DNA of 64,000 nucleotides, taken from the NCBI RefSeq assembly GCF_046098205.1, contig NZ_JBJURJ010000001.1:124001-188000 (forward strand), given 5' to 3'. Below are positions 7,765 to 15,818 of the stretch, piece by piece (within the stretch, counting starts at the first letter, position 1; the number at the start of each line of letters is the position of its first letter). Below the pieces are notes generated by a model, which saw nothing but the letters and a program-made list of their open reading frames with translations, did not search any database and was not told the origin of the DNA. The position numbers and the translations under genes are program-made. The DNA is from Paenibacillus_AR mesotrionivorans (lineage in GTDB: Bacteria; Bacillota; Bacilli; Paenibacillales; NBRC-103111).

Positions 7765-9405
7765 TTACTTGTGTTGGGAACGGACCAGGTCCAGGATGTC
7801 CTTGCCAAGGAAAGCTCTGTCCTTATTCTCTTTATACCAGGTATTCATGAATTCCTCAATTTGCTTGCCGCCGCCTCTTTCCCAGGCTGCCTTGGCATCC
7901 GCTACGGCTTGCTCAGGGGTATACTTGGGCCCGCCAATAATACCTTTGGTAAAAATGTCCTTCATTTCCTTGTCCACATTGGTATTAACTACGACCAAAT
8001 CGCTGGGCAGGGTAGGCATATGCTCATAATGGCTCAGTGCAGGATACTGGGCGTCGGGATTCAGCAGGAATTCGTCGGCTTTCTTCAGCATCTCCAGACC
8101 TGCCTTCTGGTCGGGATCACTCACATCAAAGGCCGTAGTGGAGATCAAGAGCGGATTCTCCGGGATGGAGTAAAACATGGAGTAGTCCGCAGCCCAATCC
8201 AGCTCCTTGGCATTCTTGGCAGGATCAATCACCTTGGGGAAGCCGTCTGCACCCTTCTTCCAATGCTCTCCTTCCACACCTTTCTTGAGAATCAGACTGG
8301 TCTCCGGCTTGATAATGAAATTAATGTATTCCATAGCCGCCTTGGGATTTTTGGCCGCAGCATTGATTACTGTGGTCATTTGCACCGGATTCACCACATG
8401 GTGGACGTATTGTCCCATAGCAGACTTGGGCTGCGCCATCGGTGCGATCTCCGCCTCCGGAACAACCTTTTTGAGGGTTTTGACATCCGTAACTGTATTC
8501 TCAAACCAGTTGGTGATTGCTGGTGGCAGATAAACGCCAACTTTGCCGTTCAGAAAATCCTGCTTGGCTTTGGCTCCATTCTTGTCCGCCAGGTAATCCT
8601 TATCGATAAGTCCTTCCTCAAACATCTTCTTTTTGAATTTCAGGGATTCCAGGGTATTGTCCCAGGTTCTTACAATTTTGTCGTCACTGGAGATTTTCCA
8701 GCCGTAGGAGCCGAACATGGAATCCACCATGCCGTCCGAGGTGTAGCTCATATTGGTTCCGTACGTATCCTTCTTCCCGTTGCCGTCAGGATCCTGCTCT
8801 ACGAAAGCCTTCAGAACCACAAGCAATTCGTCGGTGGTTTTGGGAACCTCCAGCTTCAGCTTCTTCAGCCAATCCATCCGGATAAAGGCTACGCTCTGCA
8901 GATGGGGTTCATTGATTTTGCCGATTTCGTAAAGCTTGCCGTCCGGCTTGGTGCCGATTTTGCGGAGCTGGGGATATTTCTCCAGCAGCTTCTCATATTC
9001 AGGCGCATATTTCAAATAATCGTCCAGCGGCATCAGCTGCTTCTGCTGGTACAAGGAATTCCGGAACCCCGTATCATAATCATTGACAATATCAGGCGCA
9101 CTGCCCGATGCGAACAGCACATTCAGCTTCTTCACTGCTTCTGCCCGGGCAATCGGCACATACTTGGCCGTTACGGGAGAATGCTCATTGATCCACTTGG
9201 TCCAGCGGTTGTCCTCAACGGTTCCCTCCGCTGCGGGAATATTACCTCTGTCATAGTTGGAAACCGTAATTGTAGCTTTTTCTTCGGTTTTCCCTTTTGT
9301 TCCTTCTTCCTTTTGGCTGCAGCCCACTGCCCCAGCCGCCATCACCGCCGACAACCCCAATGCCACCGTGACCTTCATTTTTGTTGCAGATGATTGTCTT
9401 TCCAT
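7765..9405 (-). CDS. Carbohydrate ABC transporter solute-binding lipoprotein (LplA-like)
   Basis: 546 residues. A basic N-terminus, hydrophobic stretch and lipobox AVGC (Cys29) mark a lipoprotein. The rest is of the large extracellular solute-binding type that partners LplB/YtcP permeases; MDWLKKLKLEVPKTTDEL and DPDGNGKKDTYG are typical segments. It captures oligosaccharides outside the membrane for the two permeases encoded just upstream (gap 35 bases). No ATPase gene is present in the operon; such transporters normally share a general MsmX-type ATPase encoded elsewhere. Confidence 0.9.
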   Translation of the reverse strand: MERQSSATKMKVTVALGLSAVMAAGAVGCSQKEEGTKGKTEEKATITVSNYDRGNIPAAEGTVEDNRWTKWINEHSPVTAKYVPIARAEAVKKLNVLFASGSAPDIVNDYDTGFRNSLYQQKQLMPLDDYLKYAPEYEKLLEKYPQLRKIGTKPDGKLYEIGKINEPHLQSVAFIRMDWLKKLKLEVPKTTDELLVVLKAFVEQDPDGNGKKDTYGTNMSYTSDGMVDSMFGSYGWKISSDDKIVRTWDNTLESLKFKKKMFEEGLIDKDYLADKNGAKAKQDFLNGKVGVYLPPAITNWFENTVTDVKTLKKVVPEAEIAPMAQPKSAMGQYVHHVVNPVQMTTVINAAAKNPKAAMEYINFIIKPETSLILKKGVEGEHWKKGADGFPKVIDPAKNAKELDWAADYSMFYSIPENPLLISTTAFDVSDPDQKAGLEMLKKADEFLLNPDAQYPALSHYEHMPTLPSDLVVVNTNVDKEMKDIFTKGIIGGPKYTPEQAVADAKAAWERGGGKQIEEFMNTWYKENKDRAFLGKDILDLVRSQHK

Positions 9406-9440
9406 GTGGAGTCCCCCTTAATCTATGATTGATTGCATGA

Positions 9441-10313
9441 CTACCCTTTGATAGAGCCAAGCATAATCCCCTTGACAAAATACTTCTGCAGGAACGGATA
9501 TACTGCCAGCATCGGCACAACCATGACCATAACGCCAACCGCCTTCAGCTTTTCAGACACCATTTCCTGCTGCTGCATCATATCCATGGCCGACACGTTG
9601 AAGTTTCCTTGAATCTGCAGCATACCCTGGACGATCACAGTCAAATTCTGCAGGTTCGTCTTGTTGATGTAAAGGATGACGCTCATGAACATGTTCCAGT
9701 AACCGACGCCATAGAACAGCGTCAGTGTAGCCAGCATGGGGAGAGACAACGGCAGGATGATGCGTGTAAGGAGCTGAACCTCGCCGCAGCCGTCGATCTG
9801 GGCGGAATCCGCCACTTCCCCCGGGATGCTCTCAAAGTAGCTTTTCATAATCAGCATATTATACGTGCTGATCAGCCCGCCAAACCAGAGGGACCAGTAG
9901 GTATTGGTCAAATGCAGGTTGTTCATGACCAGATAAGTGGGGATCATGCCGCCCCCGAAAAGCATGGTGAACAATGCGGCCGTTGTAATTGGCTTGCGGG
10001 CATAAAGATACTGGCGGGACAAGGGATACGCCGTCAGTACAGTGGCCAACATGCTCAACAAGGTTCCGAATATGGTAATGGTGACACTGTTTGTGAAGGC
10101 GCGGAGGGCTGGTGTATTCTCGAAAAAGTATCTGTACACGGTGAAATCAAGCCCCACTGGCCAGAACCAGACCTGCCCCAGATCAACGGCATGTCCCGAG
10201 CTTACGGACAATGCAATCAGATGCAGGAAAGGCAGGATACAGGTGAGCGAAATCAGGATTAAAACGATATGAATGAAGACGACAAACACTTTTCCGCCTG
10301 TGGATTCCTTCAA
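9441..10313 (-). CDS. Carbohydrate ABC transporter permease (YtcP/LplC-like)
   Basis: 290 residues with a TTG start 9 bases after GGAGG. Six hydrophobic helices; the EAA loop is seen as EVADSAQIDGCGEVQLLTRIILPLSLP in the middle of the protein, which docks the ATPase. The end of the protein, KYFVKGIMLGSIKG, is the standard C-terminus of YtcP-type permeases. Gap of 19 bases to the partner permease. Confidence 0.92.
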   Translation of the reverse strand: MKESTGGKVFVVFIHIVLILISLTCILPFLHLIALSVSSGHAVDLGQVWFWPVGLDFTVYRYFFENTPALRAFTNSVTITIFGTLLSMLATVLTAYPLSRQYLYARKPITTAALFTMLFGGGMIPTYLVMNNLHLTNTYWSLWFGGLISTYNMLIMKSYFESIPGEVADSAQIDGCGEVQLLTRIILPLSLPMLATLTLFYGVGYWNMFMSVILYINKTNLQNLTVIVQGMLQIQGNFNVSAMDMMQQQEMVSEKLKAVGVMVMVVPMLAVYPFLQKYFVKGIMLGSIKG

Positions 10314-10332
10314 GAGGATGTCCCTCCTTTCC

Positions 10333-11289
10333 TTAGAATAGTCCCTGATCGAATTTACGGGCTAGCGCATTGGCAGACAGTACTAGCACCAGGCCGACAA
10401 AGGATTCGAACAACCCCATGGCTGTGGTTAAGCCAAACTGGGCCTGCTGAAGCCCCACCTTGTACACGTAGGTGCTGATGACCTCCGCTTTCTCCAGGAC
10501 CGTAGGATTCTGCAGATTGTAAACCTGGTCAAACCCTACCTCCATCAGGCGGCCCATACCAAGGATCAAGAGCAGGATAATGGTAGAACGGATGCCCGGC
10601 AGGGTGATATGCCAAATTTGTCTCAGCTTGCCTGCGCCGTCCATCCCGGCGGATTCGTACAAGCTGGGATCAATACCGGCAAGAGCGGCAAGATAGATAA
10701 TGGCGCCGAAGCCCATTTCCTTCCACATGCCGGAGCCGATAAAGATGGCAACCCATGAGTTGGCGCGGTACAGGAACGGAACCGGCTCCATCCCCCAATG
10801 ACCCAGCAGCTTGTTGATGGTGCCGCCGTCAATGGAGAACAGGGTCAGTACAACCCCGGCCACAATGACCCAGGACAAAAAGTGAGGCAGGTAAATGATG
10901 GTTTGAATCCAGCGCTTCAGCCAGTTTTTGCGGACCTCATTCAAAGCAATGGCGATAATAATCGGCGCAGGGAATCCGAAGATCAGATTCAGAATGCTCA
11001 GGGTCAGCGTGTTCCAGATGATTTGCAGCGTAACATGGGACTGGAACAAAATTTCGAAGTATTTCCACCCTACCCATGGACTGTGCAATATGCCGTCATG
11101 GAAATTGTAATTTTTGAAAGCGATCACAAGACCGCCCATAGGCAAATAACGGAAGATCAGATAATAGAGGATTCCCGGTATAAGCATGATAAATAGCGGG
11201 ATATTCTGCTTGAACCGCTTTGTCTGGTAAAATGCCTCTTTGGCTGCCGGCACTTGCCCCGTTCCGACAGCGGGTGGCGCTGTTTTCAT
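10333..11289 (-). CDS. lplB: Carbohydrate ABC transporter permease (LplB/YteP-like)
   Basis: 318 residues from the ATG at 11289, chosen because AAGGAG lies 7 bases before it; the reading frame is open to 11358 but without a site. Six membrane helices; early segment YLIFRYLPMGGLVIAFKNY is characteristic of LplB, and the EAA loop reads YESAGMDGAGKLRQIWHITLPG. First gene of the operon: permease, permease, binding lipoprotein, GH105, then yesM and yesN. No clear vegetative promoter could be fixed upstream; the region 11290-11400 is where YesN should bind. Confidence 0.92.
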   Translation of the reverse strand: MKTAPPAVGTGQVPAAKEAFYQTKRFKQNIPLFIMLIPGILYYLIFRYLPMGGLVIAFKNYNFHDGILHSPWVGWKYFEILFQSHVTLQIIWNTLTLSILNLIFGFPAPIIIAIALNEVRKNWLKRWIQTIIYLPHFLSWVIVAGVVLTLFSIDGGTINKLLGHWGMEPVPFLYRANSWVAIFIGSGMWKEMGFGAIIYLAALAGIDPSLYESAGMDGAGKLRQIWHITLPGIRSTIILLLILGMGRLMEVGFDQVYNLQNPTVLEKAEVISTYVYKVGLQQAQFGLTTAMGLFESFVGLVLVLSANALARKFDQGLF

Positions 11290-11432
11290 GGTCTCTCCTT
11301 CTTTCTGCGGAATTTCGTTGTTGGATGGGATGTTTATAATGTACCGCGTTTTTGTCATTCCGGGCCTTAAGAATCTTTAGGTGTTTCTATACGATTTTTG
11401 TTTCCCTTCAGAGCGGTTTCAACAAAAACAGC

Positions 11433-11459
11433 AAAAACCTGCGGAGATTCCGCAGGTTT
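11433..11459 (-). terminator. Terminator of the NMT1-type ABC operon
   Basis: AACCTGCGGA and TCCGCAGGTT form a 10-base stem with a 3-base loop, followed on the minus strand by TTT and a later T-run. It follows the Sm-like gene. Confidence 0.8.
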
Positions 11460-11493
11460 CGATGGCGATTGATAAGCCGGAGTATGCAATCGG

Positions 11494-11832
11494 TCAGGTC
11501 AACAAGGTAATGGCCAGCAAATTGTACAGAACCAGCGGCAGGATGGCCCCGCCGGGATTTACCGGACCCGGACCATAAAAGCCGCCGTAGGGAAAAAACC
11601 GTTTGTTCAATTCTTCATCCTGGGCAAGGCTCAAGTATACATTTCCGTCGTCGATAAAGACGATAATCCCTTCATATTCATGCCCGTCTATGGTTTTTAC
11701 CATAACGTGGCGGTTCATTAACCGCTGCTTGCAGATGCCGTGCAGCTTTTCCCGTACCCCTTTAGCTGCCTCCACATGCTGATTGTCCGCCTGGTACACC
11801 ACTTGACCGGGGGTATAAACGTTATTAGACAT
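11494..11832 (-). CDS. Small protein with an Sm-like segment and hydrophobic tail
   Basis: 112 residues. Residues 43-72 (HVMVKTIDGHEYEGIIVFID, then DGNVYLSLA) follow the Sm1 pattern of LSm/Hfq-like beta-barrels: a ligand strand, an exposed DG turn, a second strand with EG, then the D-NVYL strand. The last 25 residues are Gly/Pro-rich and end in the hydrophobic ILPLVLYNLLAITLL. Similar small proteins occur in Bacillales without known function. Start supported by AAAGGAGAGGG. It follows the permease by 25 bases and precedes the terminator, so it is the last gene of the ABC operon; a role with the transporter is not shown. Confidence 0.7.
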   Translation of the reverse strand: MSNNVYTPGQVVYQADNQHVEAAKGVREKLHGICKQRLMNRHVMVKTIDGHEYEGIIVFIDDGNVYLSLAQDEELNKRFFPYGGFYGPGPVNPGGAILPLVLYNLLAITLLT

Positions 11833-11857
11833 GATTCCCTCTCCTTTTTGATTGTAT

Positions 11858-12676
11858 TTACCAGCGGTTGTTGAGCCGGTTCTCCAGCCACGCCACAGCC
11901 TGATACATCAAGGCGGCAACTACGGCAATCACCAGCAGGCTGGCAATCACCAGGGTAAAATTGAACACCTGAAAGCCATATATGATCAAGTAGCCCAACC
12001 CTTGCTTGGAAACCAGAAACTCGCCGACGATCACGCCGACCCAGGCCAGCCCTACGTTCACCTTGAGAGTGGAGACAATAGTAGGCACCGAAGCGGGAAA
12101 AACGGCCTTCCGGAAAATCTGCGATTTGCCTCCGCCGAACACCCGGATCACCCGCAGATAATTGGTATCCACTTCCTTGAAGCTGGAGTACACCACCAAC
12201 GTGGTGATGATAACGGTGATAGCCAGTGTCATTCCGATAATAGAGGTATAGCCGGGACCCAGGCCCACGATAAACAGCGGCCCCAATGCCACCTTGGGCA
12301 GGCTGTTCAACACGACGATGTAAGGGTCCAGCACACGCTCCAGAAAGGGGGACCACCAGATCAGCACCGCCAATGCTGTTCCCGCCACCGTTCCCAGGAT
12401 AAATCCTACCAAAGTCTCCCACACAGTAGCGCCGATATGGGGAAGCATCTCGCCGGTGGAAATTTGCTCGTACAAGAGAGTGAAGATCTTGCTGGGATAA
12501 CTGAACAGCAGCACGTCAATCCACTTCAGCCGCCCGGCCAGCTCCCATAAGCCAAAGGCGCCCAACAGAATCAGAAGCTGGGTCAGGCGGACGAGACGGT
12601 TGCGTTTCTTTTGCGCCGCGCGGTATTCCTCCCAGACACGGCGTGAAAGGGACAGGTGTACAGAGGACTCCTTCAT
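11858..12676 (-). CDS. ABC transporter permease, SsuC/ThiX type
   Basis: 272 residues, six predicted helices. The EAA-like loop reads NYLRVIRVFGGGKSQIFRKAVFPASVP, typical of SsuC/TauC/NrtB-type permeases for sulfonates, nitrate or thiamine precursors. It overlaps the ATPase stop by four bases (ATGA), so translation is coupled. The binding protein is of the NMT1 type, so the substrate is one of these small organic or inorganic ions; the sequence does not decide which. Confidence 0.9.
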   Translation of the reverse strand: MKESSVHLSLSRRVWEEYRAAQKKRNRLVRLTQLLILLGAFGLWELAGRLKWIDVLLFSYPSKIFTLLYEQISTGEMLPHIGATVWETLVGFILGTVAGTALAVLIWWSPFLERVLDPYIVVLNSLPKVALGPLFIVGLGPGYTSIIGMTLAITVIITTLVVYSSFKEVDTNYLRVIRVFGGGKSQIFRKAVFPASVPTIVSTLKVNVGLAWVGVIVGEFLVSKQGLGYLIIYGFQVFNFTLVIASLLVIAVVAALMYQAVAWLENRLNNRW

Positions 12677-13476
12677 GGCCCGGGACCTCCCTTCCGCTCC
12701 ACGGCATCCTTCTCTATAGCCTCGAATTCCTGCCAGATGGTATGAAACAGCGGATGAAACCCCTCCGCCTCCCTGGCCAGAAACGGCGATTCATTGCGGA
12801 TTGCCTCTGGAACTGCTACTTCTCTGCGGGTCCGGCCGGGATTGCGGTCCAAGATTATGATTCTGTCACTCATGGCAATGGCCTCGGAGATATCATGGGT
12901 GACCAGCACTGCCGTTTTCCCGTGTTTCTTCAGGGTCATGGCTACCAGATCCTCTAGTTGCAGCTTGGTTTGGTAATCCAGAGCGGAGAACGGCTCATCC
13001 AGCAGCAGGATATCCGGCTTCACTGCAAGGGTTCTCACCAGCGCCACCCGTTGGCGCATTCCCCCGGAGAGCTGGGAGGGATAACGTTGGAGGGTGTCCG
13101 CCAGCCCCATTTCCTCCAGAAGATGAAGGGTGTATTCCTTGGATTCCGGTGTAATCGCCTTGCGGAGCTCCAAGCCCAGAAGTGCATTGTCCCAGATGGT
13201 ACGCCACGGGAACAGATAATCCTGCTGGAGCATGTAGCCGATATGCGGCGACGGCCCCTCCAAAAGGGCTCCATTGACCTCCACCTTCCCGTCTGCAGGC
13301 TTGAAGAGTCCCGCCATAATGGACAGCAATGTGGTTTTGCCGCAGCCGCTGGGGCCGACAATACTGACGAATTCTCCATCCTTCAGGGTAAAATTAATGC
13401 CCTCCAACGCCAGCGTGGCGCCTTGCTTGTTGACATAAACATGTGTAACATCCTTCAAGCGGACTGAAGAGCCCAT
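12673..13476 (-). CDS. ABC transporter ATP-binding protein, SsuB/TauB type
   Basis: 267 residues from the ATG at 13476. Walker A GPSGCGKTT near 45, Q-loop MLQQDYLFPWRT, signature LSGGMRQR, Walker B ILLLDEPFSALD and H-loop VLVTHDISEA are all intact. The frame is open further up to a GTG at 13527, but that codon sits in the loop of a stem-loop and has no ribosome binding site, whereas GGAGG lies before 13476 (spacing 10 bases, rather long). Powers the adjacent permease. Confidence 0.93.
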   Translation of the reverse strand: MGSSVRLKDVTHVYVNKQGATLALEGINFTLKDGEFVSIVGPSGCGKTTLLSIMAGLFKPADGKVEVNGALLEGPSPHIGYMLQQDYLFPWRTIWDNALLGLELRKAITPESKEYTLHLLEEMGLADTLQRYPSQLSGGMRQRVALVRTLAVKPDILLLDEPFSALDYQTKLQLEDLVAMTLKKHGKTAVLVTHDISEAIAMSDRIIILDRNPGRTRREVAVPEAIRNESPFLAREAEGFHPLFHTIWQEFEAIEKDAVERKGGPGP

Positions 13477-13503
13477 GGGAACGCCAGCCTCCAATCTACA
13501 GAT

Positions 13504-13554
13504 CCCCGCAAAGTGATGCCTATTCACTGTTGCTTTTCCGGGTACTTTGCGGGG
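13504..13554 (-). repeat. Stem-loop between binding-protein and ATPase genes
   Basis: CCCCGCAAAGT (13504-13514) and ACTTTGCGGGG (13544-13554) are perfect 11-base arms around a 29-base loop. It has no T-run. Such structures between a binding-protein gene and the following transporter genes stabilise the upstream message and lower expression of the downstream genes. Confidence 0.6.
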
Positions 13555-13594
13555 CCTTCAAATTTCTATTCCATAACCATTCACCCAACCATAC

Positions 13595-14596
13595 CTACTT
13601 CGCGGCTTTTTCGGCAAAGGAATTGTTCACCAGGTCCGCCAGGGGGACTCGGGTTTTCAATTCTCCTGCCGCCTCCATTACATCCTGGAGATTCTTCCAC
13701 TCTGCTTCATCAATGATAGGGTCGGTGGCAAAGGAGCCCTGCTCCTTATAACGCTTCACCACACCCTCCACCACTGCTTTATCCGTGTTGGGGAAGTAGC
13801 TGATGATGGCTTCCGCTATCTCCGGTACGGACTTGGACTCTACCCATTTTTGAGCCTTATGGATAGCATTGGTGAATTTTTGCACGGTGTCGGAATTTTT
13901 CGTAATGTAGCTTTTTTTGGACATAAATACCGTGTAGGGGAGCTTGCCGCTTTCCTTGCCGAAGGAGGCGATAACATAGCCTTTGCCTTCCTTTTCGATC
14001 ACTGTGGCCTGAGGCTCAAACAGCTGGACATAATCTCCCGTCCCGGAGGTGAAGGCCGCGGGGATATTGGCGAAGTCCACATTCTGGATCAGATTCAGAT
14101 CCTTCTGGGGATTAATACCCTTTTTCTTCAGGGTAAATTCCCCGGCCATCTGCGGCATACCGCCCTTGCGCTGTCCAAGGAAGGTGACCCCTTTCAGCGA
14201 GCTCCAGTCGAAGTTCGGGACAGGCTTGCGGGAAACCAGGAAGGTCCCGTCCGTCTGGGTCAATTGGGCAAAGTTAATCAGCGGGTCATCTGCCCCTTGG
14301 TTGCGGACATAAATGGTGGATTCCGCTCCAACCAGCGCCACATCAATCTGACCGGACAAAAGGGCTGTGGAGACCTTATCTCCGCCGGCGATGGTTTGGA
14401 ACTCCACCTTCAGCCCCTCCTCCTCGAAGAAGCCCTGGGACAAAGCCACATACTGCGGCGCATAAAAAATGGAACGGGTTACCTCTGCCAGCCGCACAGT
14501 GGTTGAACCCTCCTCCTTCTTCTCTCCGCAAGCCGCCAGCCCCGCGGACAGAGCCAATACAAAAGCTACGGACAGCAAACCGGCTTTCCTTTTCAT
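13595..14596 (-). CDS. NMT1/SsuA-type ABC solute-binding lipoprotein
   Basis: 333 residues from the ATG at 14596, which follows GGGAGG. Signal peptide with lipobox LAAC (Cys23). The body begins with the typical VRLAEVTRSIFYAPQYVALSQ pattern of the NMT1/THI5 fold (aromatic residues at the ligand-facing first strand) and FFEEEGLKVEFQ. Members bind sulfonates, nitrate, bicarbonate or the pyrimidine precursor of thiamine. It is first in the operon with ATPase, permease and Sm-like genes. A dyad, CCTATG and CATAGG eight bases apart, lies at 14634-14653 in the leader. Confidence 0.88.
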   Translation of the reverse strand: MKRKAGLLSVAFVLALSAGLAACGEKKEEGSTTVRLAEVTRSIFYAPQYVALSQGFFEEEGLKVEFQTIAGGDKVSTALLSGQIDVALVGAESTIYVRNQGADDPLINFAQLTQTDGTFLVSRKPVPNFDWSSLKGVTFLGQRKGGMPQMAGEFTLKKKGINPQKDLNLIQNVDFANIPAAFTSGTGDYVQLFEPQATVIEKEGKGYVIASFGKESGKLPYTVFMSKKSYITKNSDTVQKFTNAIHKAQKWVESKSVPEIAEAIISYFPNTDKAVVEGVVKRYKEQGSFATDPIIDEAEWKNLQDVMEAAGELKTRVPLADLVNNSFAEKAAK

Positions 14597-14681
14597 TGGT
14601 GTTCCTCCCTGATGGAATGTTTCGTTTCTCCATCCTATGCATGTGCCCATAGGCGGGTGAAAAACTTTTTGAAAACACTCT

Positions 14682-14723
14682 TGTGATGTGCGTCACAAAG
14701 TCATCCTTGTATGACTGTACAAT
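14682..14723 (+). promoter_or_regulatory. FNR/CRP-family site and -10 of the cupin gene
   Basis: TGTGA (14682-14686), six bases, TCACA (14693-14697) is a perfect FNR/CRP-type dyad. A -10 hexamer TACAAT follows at 14718-14723. With transcription starting near 14730, the dyad centre is about 41 bases upstream, exactly where class II activators of this family bind. No good -35 is present. Confidence 0.65.
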
Positions 14724-14758
14724 GTACTTGTAGCGATAGGAAAAGGAGAGTGGAGTAA

Positions 14759-15103
14759 ATGGAGAAGAAAACAATCCGTGAGTTCCAAGAGTTTCCGGAG
14801 GGCCGGTTTACCAAGCGGCTTCTATTTAAAGAAGAAGGCCATGTCATATTCCTGTTGAATTTCGGCCCTGGGCAGCAGCTGCCGACTCATAAGCATCCGG
14901 GGGCGGACGTATATATCCTGCAGCTGGAGGGTGAAGGAGCCGTTACCGTTAACGGTACGGAATCGGCCCTTGGCAGCGGCGAGGTCGTTCGGGTAACTGG
15001 AGATGAGGAATTCTCCTACACCAGCGGCGGAAACGGCAATTCCACGCTGTATGTAACTCTGATCAATATCCCCGCACCGAACTACGCCGAGAATATTGGG
15101 TAA
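14759..15103 (+). CDS. Small cupin-domain protein
   Basis: 114 residues, a single beta-barrel cupin. Motif 1 reads PTHKHPGADVYILQLEGEG (two His and an acidic region that would bind a metal); motif 2 is reduced. Starts after AGGAG. Function unknown. The FNR/CRP-type promoter upstream suggests that it responds to oxygen, nitric oxide or a related signal, as do small cupins near denitrification genes in other Bacillales, but no such genes are in this window. Confidence 0.85.
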   Translation: MEKKTIREFQEFPEGRFTKRLLFKEEGHVIFLLNFGPGQQLPTHKHPGADVYILQLEGEGAVTVNGTESALGSGEVVRVTGDEEFSYTSGGNGNSTLYVTLINIPAPNYAENIG

Positions 15104-15129
15104 AACTTTTTCAATACAATGAAATAAAA

Positions 15130-15169
15130 AAAGCCCGGCCTCTTCCGTACTGGAAAAGGACCGGGCTTT
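15130..15169. terminator. Bidirectional terminator between cupin and HesB-like genes
   Basis: AAAGCCCGG and CCGGGCTTT form the base of a longer stem (CCTCTTCC/GGAAAAGG inside). A-run on the left and T-run on the right serve both converging genes. Confidence 0.85.
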
Positions 15170-15187
15170 CGGTTTACATATAAACGG

Positions 15188-15517
15188 TTATACGGCTTGC
15201 TTTCGCAAATCCTTCACCGGCACATTGGTGCTGAACACGGAATCATCACTGCTGACCTTATATACCGGAAAAACAGGATCCGCCTCCACATTCATGAGCT
15301 CATCAAATAATGGCGCCTGCTGACGGTCTATGAAGATGGAGAATGGCGTCGCCTGCACCTGAATATCTGTGGGATAGGGCTGATCCAGCACCTGCAGTAC
15401 CAATACGCCGTTGCAGCCGCAGTCCTCCGTATCATAGAAGAGCTTAAGGATGCCCTCCTGATCGCCCATCGCCTGCTTGATTTTGTCCGTGGTGTGTGGA
15501 TTCATCCGCACTTCCAT
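15188..15517 (-). CDS. HesB/IscA-like iron-sulfur biosynthesis family protein (YqkB-like)
   Basis: 109 residues. The segment LFYDTEDCGCNGVLVLQVL and the later FSIFIDRQQAPLFDELM match the YqkB-type branch of the HesB fold. Classical A-type carriers have three Cys (one internal and a C-terminal CxC); here only the internal CGC pair is present, so cluster transfer by the usual mechanism is doubtful. Site GGGAGG precedes the start at 15517. It is monocistronic and converges on the cupin gene. Confidence 0.8.
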   Translation of the reverse strand: MEVRMNPHTTDKIKQAMGDQEGILKLFYDTEDCGCNGVLVLQVLDQPYPTDIQVQATPFSIFIDRQQAPLFDELMNVEADPVFPVYKVSSDDSVFSTNVPVKDLRKQAV

Positions 15518-15537
15518 GTTTCATCGCCTCCCGGTCC

Positions 15538-15818
15538 ATTCTAACCTTCCGAGTGAGTGGTTATGGCGAATAAATATTCATCGAGTTTCATTCCTTACCG
15601 GGAAAGGAGCGCCTTGGATGCTCAAACACGTTTTGTCGGCCTTGATTGGATTAGAATTGTAAGGGTTCAAAGCCGCCAAAAAACTCGCCCTCAAAGCATA
15701 TCCTTCCGGAGCCAGTTTTCCTAAAGGAAAACTCTCAACTCCTTTCCCTCCCAGTCATTTCACATGAACATTTATTCACCAATATGCCTTTGTCGGATAG
15801 GCAACTAGATGAATGTAA
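15538..15818. other. Intergenic stretch with two ARG-box-like motifs
   Basis: No convincing gene. It holds CGAATAAATATTCAT (15569-15583) and TGAACATTTATTCA (near 15767), each one or two bases from the arginine-repressor box pattern TGAATWWWWATTCA, in opposite orientation. A short palindrome GTTTTCCTAAAGGAAAAC lies near 15716. A 14-codon ORF on the plus strand near 15618 has a good AAAGGAG but is too short to support. Confidence 0.35.

Noticed and set aside
7621..9393. 590-codon plus-strand ORF
   Set aside because: It is the exact antisense of the solute-binding lipoprotein gene, has no binding site, and its composition (Gly/His/Ile-rich) is that of a shadow frame.
15618..15662. 14-codon ORF (MLKHVLSALIGLEL) with a good AAAGGAG
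   Set aside because: Too short to support without conservation or translation data.
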